DNA of 41,705 bases, from contig NZ_SRPE01000017.1 in the NCBI RefSeq assembly GCF_004785645.1, forward strand, positions 1 to 41,705, in the 5' to 3' direction. Numbering within the stretch: the stretch's first letter is position 1; each line of letters starts with the position of its first letter. Both the position numbers and the translations under genes were made by a program. The notes below the pieces were generated by a model. The model was not told the origin of the DNA, searched no databases, and saw only the letters and a list, made by a program, of their open reading frames with translations. The DNA is from Empedobacter tilapiae (GTDB lineage Bacteria > Bacteroidota > Bacteroidia > Flavobacteriales > Weeksellaceae). Below are positions 8,922 to 16,932 of this stretch, one piece after another.

Positions 8922-9446
8922 ATGAAAAAAATAATTACAACAACATTCTTTTTTCATTTGCTATCTTTTACATTACAAGCACAAGTGGCAATAGGAAAAG
9001 AAAATGTAAGTAACAATTCTGTGTCATTAGAGTTTGGTGATTCAGAAAACAGAGGATTAGTTCTTCCTTATATTGAAGATGCAAGCAAGATTTCTGAAAA
9101 TGGGACAATTATCTATGATACATCTGATTTCAAAGTCAAATATTTGAAAAAAGGTAATTGGGTTGATTTAAGTGTAAATGAAAACGGAGACGAAGATCTA
9201 ACTATTCAAGGGATTGGAAAAATAGAGCAGACTACTGCAAAAGTGGCTGTAGGACAGAATGGCGATTCCGATACAAAAGAAGGAATTTTAGTGTTGACAG
9301 ATACAAATAGATCTATGGTTTTGCCAAAAGTAGAAAGTCCTCACTTAAATATAATTAATCCAAGTGCAGGTATGATTGTATATGACACAAAAGCAAGGCA
9401 GCTTGCTGTGTATAATGGAACTGTATGGACTTTCTGGAAACCATAA
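8922..9446 (+). CDS. Small secreted two-repeat partner protein, operon 1
   Basis: A 174-residue protein whose signal peptide ends LQAQVAIGKENVSNNSV. The mature part has two copies of a module of about 70 residues: a short 'L.F..[DS]..RG[LI]VLP' strand region, then '.G.[IM].YDT' and a closing 'Y..G.W' segment. The last residues are NGTVWTFWKP. The operon 2 protein at 31901-32461 is a clear homologue (same AQVAIGK start, same two modules). The same YDT...Y.G..W pattern appears at the C-termini of both giant proteins. I infer that it co-assembles with the giant by pairing of like modules. It lies 80 bp after the giant gene. Confidence 0.82.
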   Translation: MKKIITTTFFFHLLSFTLQAQVAIGKENVSNNSVSLEFGDSENRGLVLPYIEDASKISENGTIIYDTSDFKVKYLKKGNWVDLSVNENGDEDLTIQGIGKIEQTTAKVAVGQNGDSDTKEGILVLTDTNRSMVLPKVESPHLNIINPSAGMIVYDTKARQLAVYNGTVWTFWKP

Positions 9447-9460
9447 TTGATTATAGAGGT

Positions 9461-9484
9461 ATCGGTGTGAAAAATAATACCGAT
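9461..9484 (+). other. Weak hairpin between the two small operon 1 genes
   Basis: ATCGGT (9461-9466) and ACCGAT (9479-9484) form a short stem with a 12-base loop in the 73-bp gap between the 174- and 170-residue protein genes. It is too weak to call a terminator with confidence. Confidence 0.3.
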
Positions 9485-9519
9485 GACTTATTTTAAAAAA
9501 TTATCAAAAAAAATAAAAA

Positions 9520-10032
9520 ATGAAACAAATATTTGAACGATTTAAGCTATCCTTACTTTTCTTAGTTCTCTTTTTTAACAGCCTTTATTCTCAAGTATAT
9601 AATGAAGGAATTGTAGATGAAAATACAGTTTATACTTTTGAGGGTGAAGACTATAATGAAACAGAGTTCAAAAAGGAAATGATATTTTCTGAAATAAAAA
9701 TTAATGGATCTGACACTGAAGGAAATGTATTAAATAATAATAAGATAACTGTTGGAAAAGAAGGAATATATCGTATAACATTACTTTCTAATTTACCACA
9801 AGAAGAAGTAAAGGAAATGAGTTATGTTATAAATCTCAATAGTAAAGAAGCATTTCAAGCAAAACCTCTTGATAAGAGTGGAAAGTATTATTTTCAGATA
9901 CAATTAAAAAAAGGAGATTCATTGAGTTTTGATGTAATAAAAGGTATTGAAACAGGTAAAAAAGGCATTCGTAATAGACTTGAAATGCAATTCTTAGATC
10001 CTGATTTAATTAAGTTTATAGATAATCATTAA
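9520..10032 (+). CDS. Small secreted protein of unknown function, only in operon 1
   Basis: A 170-residue protein with a hydrophobic signal segment (residues 9-24) ending SLYSQ. The mature part alternates hydrophobic and polar residues (ITVGKEGIYRITLLS, YYFQIQLKKGDSLSFDV), which suggests a beta-sandwich resembling a C1q/TNF-like or tail-fibre head fold, but I cannot assign a family. Operon 2 has no counterpart: its small partner gene is followed directly by the HTH pair. The stop is only 10 bp before the next gene, so the two are probably co-transcribed and translationally close. Confidence 0.75.
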   Translation: MKQIFERFKLSLLFLVLFFNSLYSQVYNEGIVDENTVYTFEGEDYNETEFKKEMIFSEIKINGSDTEGNVLNNNKITVGKEGIYRITLLSNLPQEEVKEMSYVINLNSKEAFQAKPLDKSGKYYFQIQLKKGDSLSFDVIKGIETGKKGIRNRLEMQFLDPDLIKFIDNH

Positions 10033-10042
10033 TAGTGCTTCA

Positions 10043-10474
10043 ATGAGTAATTACAAAGAAATACATGTAGGTACTTTAATTAATCAAGCTGTTACAGATG
10101 AAGGGGTGGAAACACCCCGTATCTGTAACTTTTTCCAATGCTCAGAAGAGGAGATAAAACAAATGTATCAATCAAAAAGTTTAGATTCAGAAATTCTGTT
10201 GAAGTGGAGTAAACTATTGGAATATGATTTTTTTAGAATTTACAGTCAACATTTAATTTTATATGCTCCAGTATCAGCAAAGAATAAAGAGCACAAAACA
10301 ATAAACCAATTATCACTTCCTCGATTCCGTAAGAATATTTATACAAAAGAAATTATAGATTTTATTTTAGAACAACTTCATTCTGGAGAAATGACTAAAA
10401 ATGAAATTGTAGAAAGATATAGGATACCTAAAACGACTCTTTACAAATGGTTAAGTAAACATAAAAACTCATAA
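10043..10474 (+). CDS. Transposase-like HTH regulator 1 (HTH1), operon 1
   Basis: A 143-residue cytosolic protein. The N-terminal half (IHVGTLINQAV...RICNFFQCSEEEIKQMY) looks like a degenerate XRE-type helix bundle, followed by the strongly conserved KWSKLLEYDFFR.YSQHLILYA. The C-terminal ~45 residues (FRKNIYTKEIIDFIL... ending RYRIPKTTLYKWLSKHK) form a homeodomain-like helix-turn-helix like those of IS3-type OrfA transposases. Homologues of nearly the same length occur at 32524-32955 and 41263-41700. I recall such proteins as usually labelled 'transposase' or 'HTH protein' in Weeksellaceae. No DDE nuclease domain is present, so a DNA-binding regulator is more likely than a mobile element. 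Confidence 0.8.
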   Translation: MSNYKEIHVGTLINQAVTDEGVETPRICNFFQCSEEEIKQMYQSKSLDSEILLKWSKLLEYDFFRIYSQHLILYAPVSAKNKEHKTINQLSLPRFRKNIYTKEIIDFILEQLHSGEMTKNEIVERYRIPKTTLYKWLSKHKNS

Positions 10475-10694
10475 AGTTAACCATTGACCTAAATAAATAG
10501 TTATATCCTACCTACATATTTTATAGTAATACATTCTAAAATAAACTATGAAAAATTAAAACCGAGATTATCAGTTTGTAGATGAATATTTTACTCAGAT
10601 TAGACCTTATATTATTGAAAGAATTTGGTTAAGGAATCAGAATAAAAATATTATATATTGAATTAACAATAGACACCACTTTACCTAAAAAACT

Positions 10695-11024
10695 ATGAAT
10701 TCTAAAAAAAATATATCACCTGATTATCGACAGATATATGAAGATATTTTAAATAAAAAGTTTCCCCATAAAAGAAAAAACTGTAGCAGTATCCTAAAAA
10801 AAACAATTATTTCTGGAATAGATATTATTGAACTGAATAAAAAAATATTTGGAGTCACTAAGGAAACAGAATCTTTTAATCAAAAGTATCGTTCATATAA
10901 TAAAAAAGATATTTTGCTTATTTTGGATTACCAAAAGCAACATAAATTAACAAATTCACAGCTAGCAAATCATTTTAAATTAAGTCGAAATACGGTAGCG
11001 AAATGGAAGAAGATTTTTATATGA
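10695..11024 (+). CDS. Transposase-like HTH regulator 2 (HTH2), operon 1
   Basis: A 109-residue protein. The N-terminal part 'DYRQIYEDILNKKFPHK...' is followed by the motif I[IL]ELNK.IFG, and the C-terminal ~45 residues contain FNQKYRSYNKKDILLILDYQ and an HTH ending LANHFKLSRNTVAKWKKIF. Homologues of 105 and 106 residues follow HTH1 in both other loci (33237-33554 and 40851-41171). The gene lies 220 bp after HTH1 in AT-rich DNA, so it may have its own promoter. The fold is a small helical domain plus a homeodomain-like HTH. The function is unknown; a regulator of the surface operon is inferred from constant linkage. Confidence 0.8.
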   Translation: MNSKKNISPDYRQIYEDILNKKFPHKRKNCSSILKKTIISGIDIIELNKKIFGVTKETESFNQKYRSYNKKDILLILDYQKQHKLTNSQLANHFKLSRNTVAKWKKIFI

Positions 11025-11145
11025 AAATTATTTAAATAATGTATTTATTAACTTTACATAATTATATCATATAATTTTTTTTACAAATTACATTGTTGTA
11101 AAATCAGACATAAATTTATAAAAGAGCTTCTTTAAAAAAAAAAGA

Positions 11146-11169
11146 AAAAGGTGTCAATAGACACCTTTT
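11146..11169. terminator. Bidirectional intrinsic terminator between operon 1 and 11200-12075
   Basis: AAAAGGTGTC (11146-11155) pairs perfectly with GACACCTTTT (11160-11169) around an AATA loop. An A-rich run precedes it and T-rich sequence follows, so it can stop transcription from both sides, between convergent genes. Confidence 0.85.
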
Positions 11170-11199
11170 ATTATAAGATAAAATCTGAATTTATATAAT

Positions 11200-12075
11200 C
11201 TAAAACAGTTTCTTTGTAAGTAAAGTATTTATAAAAAATCCAGTACCTTGCCAGTTACTATTTGATCCTCCATCGGTTCCAATTAAATCTACTCTAGCAA
11301 CGGTTAGTGTTAATCGGGTTTTTCCACCAACTTCTGAAAATCCACCAAAAGAAACTGTAAATACATCAGGAAAACTCGTTGTGTTTCCTGCTGTCAAAAT
11401 TGGATGTAAATTATTAATATCAAAAGCTGTTCCTTGATATTCATAAACTATCGTCATTTTACTCGGTCTAATAGATGTATTTGCATTTAAAGCTTGGGAA
11501 GATGAAGTTGATGAGATAACCCACCAAGCATCGGTTCCAGTTCCAGAATCATAAGTTGTTGAATTATGATTTGAAATATTTGCCGAGAAATGAGGGATTT
11601 TTAAAGTTGTTCCATAAATACTTACGTTTGGAGTGTAAGGTTGTGCAATATACGATAAGTCCCATGTAGCAGAGGTAGAGGCTGTATTTGTGTTATTTAC
11701 AACTTCTACATAACAACCAGCTTCTATTATAAAGCTCGTAACAGGTACACTTGTCGCTCTTATCGTGTTTGACCCTGAAGCTCTAACTGTTACTCGTTTA
11801 GTTGTTGCATTTTTAATTCTGTAAATGCGACCGTTAAAACTACTTGTTCCTGTTCCAATAACAGGTAACGTTATTGTTGCATCATTAGTTCCATTATAGG
11901 TGGTATAGTAATCATTAATACCTAAGGTAACACTTGATGAGATTTCTCTAAAAGCAGTTTGTAATGAACCTCTTACATCTAAAGTACTATTAGGAACAGA
12001 TGTACCAACACCTACCTGTGCACTCATGAACGAACTTAACAATAAGGTTACAAATAATAAATAATTCTTTTTCAT
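11200..12075 (-). CDS. Secreted tail-fibre-like surface protein (291 aa)
   Basis: The signal peptide ends SFMSAQ and is followed by VGVGTSVPNSTLDVRG, the 'VG[IV]GT..P...LDV.G' motif found at the start of many Bacteroidota phage-tail-fibre-like or adhesin-like secreted proteins. The remainder is rich in Thr, Ser, Asn and Gly and probably beta-structured, with no cysteine-rich or enzymatic motif. A perfect -7 box TAATTTTG lies on the minus strand at 12107-12100, 25 bases before the start codon. It is convergent with operon 1 across a bidirectional terminator. The precise function is unknown; a surface-exposed structural or adhesive role is inferred. Confidence 0.82.
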   Translation of the reverse strand: MKKNYLLFVTLLLSSFMSAQVGVGTSVPNSTLDVRGSLQTAFREISSSVTLGINDYYTTYNGTNDATITLPVIGTGTSSFNGRIYRIKNATTKRVTVRASGSNTIRATSVPVTSFIIEAGCYVEVVNNTNTASTSATWDLSYIAQPYTPNVSIYGTTLKIPHFSANISNHNSTTYDSGTGTDAWWVISSTSSSQALNANTSIRPSKMTIVYEYQGTAFDINNLHPILTAGNTTSFPDVFTVSFGGFSEVGGKTRLTLTVARVDLIGTDGGSNSNWQGTGFFINTLLTKKLF

Positions 12076-12629
12076 ACAATATGGATTCGTTATTTTCTAC
12101 AAAATTAGAGTTTTTGATTGAATTTTTTTTATTTAGGCTAATATATTTGTTTCTAATATGTTATTTATTTAAAAATAAGTAGTAATTCTCTCTCTCATAG
12201 AGTACAATTTTTAATTGAAAAAAGATAACATATAACTATTTCATGTAATGAAATGTTAGAATCTGTTATTATCCGATTTATATTTTTAAGACAATAAAGT
12301 AATTTCTATTCGTTTATAGAAAGTGTATAGTAGCAGCTTAATTAAAATATTTGTAAAAAGAATTAAGATATATTATTTTAATAATACAACTTGATATGAT
12401 TTTGTAAAATAATAAAAGGCGGATTTTTAATCCACCTTATTATATTGTTAATAAAATGATTATGATTGATAATACAGCTGAAGCAAAGTATATAATTAAG
12501 CTTTTATTTTGCTAATAAATCTTTGATAGTTAGAAGAACTAATATTATATATTATAAGAAAATTTCACTTAAATATTAGCGTTAACTTATTAAATTTTAA
12601 ATAATTATATAGAATACTCTAATAATAAG
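12076..12629. other. 554-bp AT-rich gene-free stretch
   Basis: No credible ORF was found. It holds the promoter region of the 11200-12075 gene (-7 box TAATTTTG at 12107-12100, minus strand) and a hairpin at 12416-12438. The rest is AT-rich and without recognised structure; a decayed gene is possible but nothing recognisable remains. Confidence 0.6.
12416..12438. terminator. Hairpin, possible terminator of the 12630-13385 gene
   Basis: AAGG-C-GGAT (12416-12424) pairs with ATCC-A-CCTT (12430-12438), with one C/A mismatch and a TTTTA loop. A/T runs flank both sides. It lies about 190 bases downstream of the leftward gene's stop codon. Confidence 0.5.
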
Positions 12630-13385
12630 CTAATTAAAAGGAAATGCCATAATAGATGTTTCTCCCCATGTACCTCCTAATTGATCCCAAACTGAATTAA
12701 GAGGGAAATTTCCAATATTTTCAGCCCCATTCGTTACCAAATAATACTTTTTTGCTTCAGAAGAAGAGTTCTTTATGATTGTGGCTCCTTTAGCAATTCC
12801 GTAATCTAATAAATAATCTCCTCCAAAAGTTTTACCAAATAAGACATCTTGCGATAATGTATATATTCCATTTGTATTCTCAGCCCAAGAAAACTTAACA
12901 TATACACCAGAAGATGGACTTGCTGAGTTGAAAGCTCTTAATAATAAATTTGATCGAACCATCCATTCTCCAGGTTCTAGAATGATATAACGACCAGTAT
13001 AATTGAGTGTTGTAGTAAAAATTAATCCACTGTAAGAACCTTCAATTTGTGATACAATTACTGAGCTTCTTTTTCTCCATTTAGTATCACCATTTATATT
13101 TGTTACGAGTCTATAATATTCTCCTTCAGAACCATCTTTCAGTCTGAAACCAGAATTAATATTATTACTTTTAATGTCAACGAGCGTACTAGGATTTTCA
13201 ACACCTATTCCTAGATTTGCATTTTCCGTTATTTTTACATCATTACTGATTGCACTTATATTAGGTGTAGAAGATTTATTATCAGCTTTACCATCGACCA
13301 TAAAAATGCCCGTAGGATATTCTGTATTTATTCCTACTTGAGAATAGGAATAAGAAAATAGAAATAATAAAAATATTTTTTTCAT
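12630..13385 (-). CDS. Secreted tail-fibre-like surface protein, tandem paralogue A (251 aa)
   Basis: The signal peptide (MKKIFLLFLFSYSYSQ) leads into VGINTEYPTGIFMVDGKADN and then a second 'LGIGVENPSTLVDI' motif, two copies of the 'VGI.T..P...F.VDG' pattern. A '.[FL]R[LI].DG[SQ].GE.Y.L....NG...W' segment follows, then a beta-rich C-terminal half. The neighbour at 13395-14150 has the same length, the same motif order and a similar C-terminal ending (W...NSIIAYPAN against W.ETSIMAFPFN). Only 9 bp separate them, so they are a tandem duplication and probably one transcript. A secreted adhesin or fibre-head-like protein is inferred. Confidence 0.82.
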   Translation of the reverse strand: MKKIFLLFLFSYSYSQVGINTEYPTGIFMVDGKADNKSSTPNISAISNDVKITENANLGIGVENPSTLVDIKSNNINSGFRLKDGSEGEYYRLVTNINGDTKWRKRSSVIVSQIEGSYSGLIFTTTLNYTGRYIILEPGEWMVRSNLLLRAFNSASPSSGVYVKFSWAENTNGIYTLSQDVLFGKTFGGDYLLDYGIAKGATIIKNSSSEAKKYYLVTNGAENIGNFPLNSVWDQLGGTWGETSIMAFPFN

Positions 13386-13394
13386 CAGTATTGT

Positions 13395-14150
13395 TTAATT
13401 TGCAGGATAAGCGATTATAGAGTTTTCAGCCCATGAAGAGCTCCCAAGGTTATTCCATACTCCGACATAATTACCTGTTATAGTAGGAATATTATTAAAA
13501 AGATAGTACGTTTTATTTGAAGATGTACTGTTGTTGATGAGAGTTGTTCCACTTGATAGACCAAATGAACTAATTAATGTTCCAGAGTTTAAATTTCCAG
13601 TTCCACCACTATAAGTATAATTTGGTTGTGTACTACTCCATGCTAATCTTACCCAAATTCCTTGTCCAGAAACAGGATTTGGATTAGCTGCTAATATAAT
13701 GTTTGTAAATATTAACCACCTTCCAGGAGGTAAGGTAATAGAAGTTCCTGTGTATGAAATATTTTCTACTGGCGTAGATATTCCTGTTGACGACCAATTT
13801 GCTAATATAGGTTTTTGAGTAGCTTTCCAACTACCATTCCCATTAGCATCAGAAGTTAAGACGTAACCTTCTCCTTGAGAACCATCATTTAATTTAAATG
13901 ATGGAGACGAAATAGAAATAATTTCTAATTTTTTTGTTGGATTTGTGGTACCTATACCTACATTACCTTCGCTAGTAATAACAAAGTCATTTAATTGTTG
14001 TTCTTTTGTAGGAGCTCCTTCTAAATTATTATCTTTTTTACCATCTACATTAAATACTCCTTGAGGGTTTTTTGTATTTATACCAACTTGAGAAAGTAAG
14101 AAAGTGTTAAATGACAAAGCAATTAGAATAGCTATTGTTTCTTTTTTCAT
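13395..14150 (-). CDS. Secreted tail-fibre-like surface protein, tandem paralogue B (251 aa)
   Basis: The signal peptide ends NTFLLSQ, followed by VGINTKNPQGVFNVDGKKDN and VGIGTTNPTKKLEI, the paired 'VG.[NG]T..P' motifs of this secreted family. A 'FKLNDGSQGEGYVLTSDANGNGSWKA' type linker is followed by a beta-rich C-terminal domain with GRW.[IM]..N motifs shared with paralogue A. The start codon follows a 14-unit ATTK tetranucleotide repeat by only two bases (14153-14208). The expression of this gene and the next may therefore vary with repeat number; this is inference. Confidence 0.82.
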   Translation of the reverse strand: MKKETIAILIALSFNTFLLSQVGINTKNPQGVFNVDGKKDNNLEGAPTKEQQLNDFVITSEGNVGIGTTNPTKKLEIISISSPSFKLNDGSQGEGYVLTSDANGNGSWKATQKPILANWSSTGISTPVENISYTGTSITLPPGRWLIFTNIILAANPNPVSGQGIWVRLAWSSTQPNYTYSGGTGNLNSGTLISSFGLSSGTTLINNSTSSNKTYYLFNNIPTITGNYVGVWNNLGSSSWAENSIIAYPAN

Positions 14151-14152
14151 AG

Positions 14153-14208
14153 ATTGATTGATTGATTTATTGATTGATTTATTTATTGATTTATTTATTT
14201 ATTTATTT
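14153..14208. repeat. Tetranucleotide microsatellite upstream of a surface protein gene
   Basis: Fourteen uninterrupted units of ATTG or ATTT (read on the plus strand) end two bases before the ATG of the leftward 13395-14150 gene. They thus form its 5' untranslated region and cover the ribosome-binding position. Tetranucleotide tracts in front of surface genes are a classic substrate for slipped-strand phase variation, though here the repeat is interrupted (mixed ATTG/ATTT). Confidence 0.85.
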
Positions 14209-14272
14209 AGATTTATAGTATTTTATACGATATTTTTTATATTCTAAATTATAGAAGTATATGAATTTTTAT

Positions 14273-15004
14273 TTATGACTTAGACTTATATTTCATACCT
14301 TTTTTTGGAGTAGGCCACTTCTGATTATGTCCGTAATTATATTGTAATGCGTTGTTTATCATTTCTTGAATTCTCTTTCCGCTATGAATCCCTACAATGT
14401 AAAGCGCTACATCTATTCCTGAAGTTATTCCAGATGAGGTGATTATTTTTCCTTCATCAACAAATCTAACATCTCTAATGAGTTTAACTTCTGGAAATTT
14501 TTCACTAAAATCATGAGCTACAAAATAATGGGTTGTTGCCATTTTATTGTTTAGAATGTTGCTATAGGCGAGCAAATAAGATGCTGTACATATAGATACT
14601 ATTTTAGAATAAGGATTATTATTTTCTTTTTTTATAAAATCAATTAATGAATGATTATTTTTTAACTCTTCTATAACTTTCATATTTGCACCAGGTATTA
14701 TGAGATAATCAGCAGGAGGAAAATTATTTAATGTATAATCTGTAGTTACTTTTATCAAACCATTTTCGGTTGATATATTTTTAGAATCAAATCCTATTGT
14801 ATAAATATTGTATTTTCCATGTGTTAGATTTTTAGCTTTACTAAAAACTTCGATAGGACCTGAAAAATCTTGTAACACAACATTATTGTATAAAAGAACA
14901 GCAATGTTTATAGTATCGTTTTTTAAATTAGTAGATGAATAATTTTTATTTTCTTGCGCATTTAAACTAAAATGAATAAGAAAAATTAAGATTGAATATT
15001 TCAT
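14273..15004 (-). CDS. Exported DJ-1/PfpI-family (glutamine amidotransferase-like) protein
   Basis: A 243-residue protein with an N-terminal hydrophobic segment ending FSLNAQ, so probably exported. The body has the DJ-1/PfpI fold markers: INIAVLLYNNVVLQDFSGPIEVF, ADYLIIPGAN, and the nucleophile elbow SICTASYLLAYS with Cys in the usual position. It then has ATTHYF and a SSGITSGIDVALYIV helix as in the ligand-binding domains of GlxA/FtrA-type regulators and isonitrile-hydratase-like enzymes. No HTH domain is attached. The substrate is unknown. A consensus promoter lies at 15061-15088. Confidence 0.85.
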   Translation of the reverse strand: MKYSILIFLIHFSLNAQENKNYSSTNLKNDTINIAVLLYNNVVLQDFSGPIEVFSKAKNLTHGKYNIYTIGFDSKNISTENGLIKVTTDYTLNNFPPADYLIIPGANMKVIEELKNNHSLIDFIKKENNNPYSKIVSICTASYLLAYSNILNNKMATTHYFVAHDFSEKFPEVKLIRDVRFVDEGKIITSSGITSGIDVALYIVGIHSGKRIQEMINNALQYNYGHNQKWPTPKKGMKYKSKS

Positions 15005-15387
15005 ATAGGTTTGTTAGTACATTTACTGAACGAGCAATTTTTTATGCTAGTAATTTTTCACAAATGTATACCCGAAATTGTAGTCAAACATTCCAATGAA
15101 TGTCTGTATTATATAATTTATACAATAAAATAATTGTATTAATGTACTTATTGTTAGTTTTTTAAGTTTTAGAATATGAGAATTTATTTTGAAATACAGA
15201 TTCAAATTAATAAATCAGAATAATGGAGTTATTTCTATAATTTTAATAGAATGGTTAGTTTTTGTAAAAAGAAAATATCGTTTATGAACGATTATAGATA
15301 CTGTAATAGATTTAAATTTTATGAAATGATAAAAGAGTAAAGTATTTTAATAATCATAAAGCTGAATGAAGTAAATTATCGAATAGT
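15005..15387. other. 383-bp intergenic region with promoter of the DJ-1 gene
   Basis: This AT-rich spacer lies between two leftward genes. The only feature supported is the minus-strand promoter at 15061-15088. No ORF, hairpin or repeat was recognised in 15090-15387. Confidence 0.6.
15061..15088 (-). promoter_or_regulatory. Promoter of the DJ-1/PfpI gene
   Basis: The minus-strand -33 box TTTG (15088-15085) and -7 box TACATTTG (15068-15061) are separated by 16 bases. Both boxes match the Bacteroidota consensus; the spacer is slightly short. It lies 57 bases before the start codon at 15004. Confidence 0.6.
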
Positions 15388-16932
15388 TTAATTCAGTTTA
15401 TGTTTATTAGATAATTCATGAATGAATTGAGAAGGAGAAATATTCACGACTTTCTTAAAAATTTGAGTAAAACGACTATGCGATGAAAAGCCAGACATAT
15501 CAGCTAAATAACTAATTTTATAATTTAAATATTCTGGATTGTTGTATAATTTTTCTACAATATATTTTATTCTCAAATCATTGAGATAATCATTGAAATT
15601 TTTTTGTCTATACTCTTTTATAATATAATTAGCATATTTTGAATTTGTCTCTAGAAGAGAAATAAAGTTAGAAAATGTGAAATTTTTAGAAGTATAAGCT
15701 GTCCCTTTTTCAAATAATTGGAGTTTTATTAATAATTCCTTTTCAGTTTTGACAGACATTATTCTTGAAGTATGAGAAACATTTTTCTTAATGACTTCTT
15801 GTGGGAGATCTATATCTTTTTCTTCACTTTCATTTTGGAGAGTTGAAATTATTTCTTCAAATCTTCTTTCTATTCTTTTCTTATTTCTTCTATGCATTAT
15901 TAAAAGAAAGAAAATTAAAAAGAGAAGCAAAGAAGTAAAAATAATTAATTTACTGAATTTAGTATTTATAGCATGGTTCTCTCTTTTATTTTTATCAAAC
16001 TCAGAAATATAATATTTACCTGATTCATTTAATTTACCCTGATTAGTTTGTTTTACAATATCTAAATTTTTTTGTCTCTCAGCTTTACTATCAATTCCGT
16101 AATGAAGCTTTTCTTCGCTAACTTTTGCAATTGTAGCAGGGTATTTTCTTTCATTTGCTAGATATAAAGATTCATCAAACCATTTATTTGCTTCTATAGT
16201 TTGTCCATTTTCTGCATAAATCATACCTTTTACTAAATATTGTAAATCGAGTAGATAATGATCTTCTTTAGGTACACCTTTAACTAATGCAGGCACTTGA
16301 TCGAAATAAAATTTAGCTTCTTTCAATTTGTTATCTTTTAAATAAACATAACTCAATTGTATATAAGCTAAGCCTAATTCAAATCTATTTGTATCAGGAT
16401 AATTTGATTTTAGCAATTTTTCAACAAAATCAGTAATCATCTTTCTATAAATTACAGCATTAGAATAATCTCTTCTTTTTTCAAAGTATAGAGCTCTTGT
16501 TTGCATCATAGAAAATTCAATGGAAGGATCTTGTATTCTTTTTGAAATTTTCAGCAGTTTATCCCAAGTCTCATTGGCTTCTGTATTCAAATCTAACTCT
16601 TGATAATTTAATAGCAGAAAAAAATTAATATTAAAATAATCGTAAGTTAAATCACATTTATTTACAAGATCATTTGCTTTTTTAAGATATTGGATCGATT
16701 CAGAATACTGCATACTTTTGCACTTCGCATCACCCATTCTTAGAAACGATTTCATTCTTTCGAAATCGTTTCTAGAAATTCTTAACATTTCCTTTCCGAT
16801 TAAAAATGAATCTTCAGCACCTTTATCTTTTTTCTTGCTTAAAAAATCAATTTCTTTACTTATACTTTTATTACTTTGAGAATTAACGAAAGTACATATG
16901 AAAAAAAGGAAGATGCACTGAAATTTAAACAT
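15388..16932 (-). CDS. Membrane-bound TPR-AraC transcriptional regulator
   Basis: I take the start at ATG 16932 (MFKFQCIFLFFICTFVNSQ, a good signal peptide). An upstream ATG at 17001 is in frame, but a promoter-like pair (-33 TTG at 17001-16999, -7 AATATTTG at 16976-16969, spacer 22) lies between them, which favours the later start. The product is a periplasmic-side TPR-like helical repeat region, one transmembrane helix (FTSLLLFLIFFLLIMH, about residues 332-347 from this start) and a cytosolic C-terminal AraC-type double HTH (ISYLADMSGFSSHSRFTQIFKK). It is related to the protein at 34276-35778. Such proteins are thought to sense envelope signals. Its position beside a surface-protein cluster suggests local control. 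Confidence 0.87.
   Translation of the reverse strand: MFKFQCIFLFFICTFVNSQSNKSISKEIDFLSKKKDKGAEDSFLIGKEMLRISRNDFERMKSFLRMGDAKCKSMQYSESIQYLKKANDLVNKCDLTYDYFNINFFLLLNYQELDLNTEANETWDKLLKISKRIQDPSIEFSMMQTRALYFEKRRDYSNAVIYRKMITDFVEKLLKSNYPDTNRFELGLAYIQLSYVYLKDNKLKEAKFYFDQVPALVKGVPKEDHYLLDLQYLVKGMIYAENGQTIEANKWFDESLYLANERKYPATIAKVSEEKLHYGIDSKAERQKNLDIVKQTNQGKLNESGKYYISEFDKNKRENHAINTKFSKLIIFTSLLLFLIFFLLIMHRRNKKRIERRFEEIISTLQNESEEKDIDLPQEVIKKNVSHTSRIMSVKTEKELLIKLQLFEKGTAYTSKNFTFSNFISLLETNSKYANYIIKEYRQKNFNDYLNDLRIKYIVEKLYNNPEYLNYKISYLADMSGFSSHSRFTQIFKKVVNISPSQFIHELSNKHKLN

Noticed and set aside
10043-10474. HTH1 and HTH2 as transposase genes of insertion sequences
   Set aside because: No DDE/RNase H domain, no terminal inverted repeats or target duplications, and fixed linkage to surface operons in three loci.
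15791-16012. Rightward ORF opposite the TPR-AraC gene
   Set aside because: Antisense to the transmembrane and linker part of a well-supported gene; no independent evidence.
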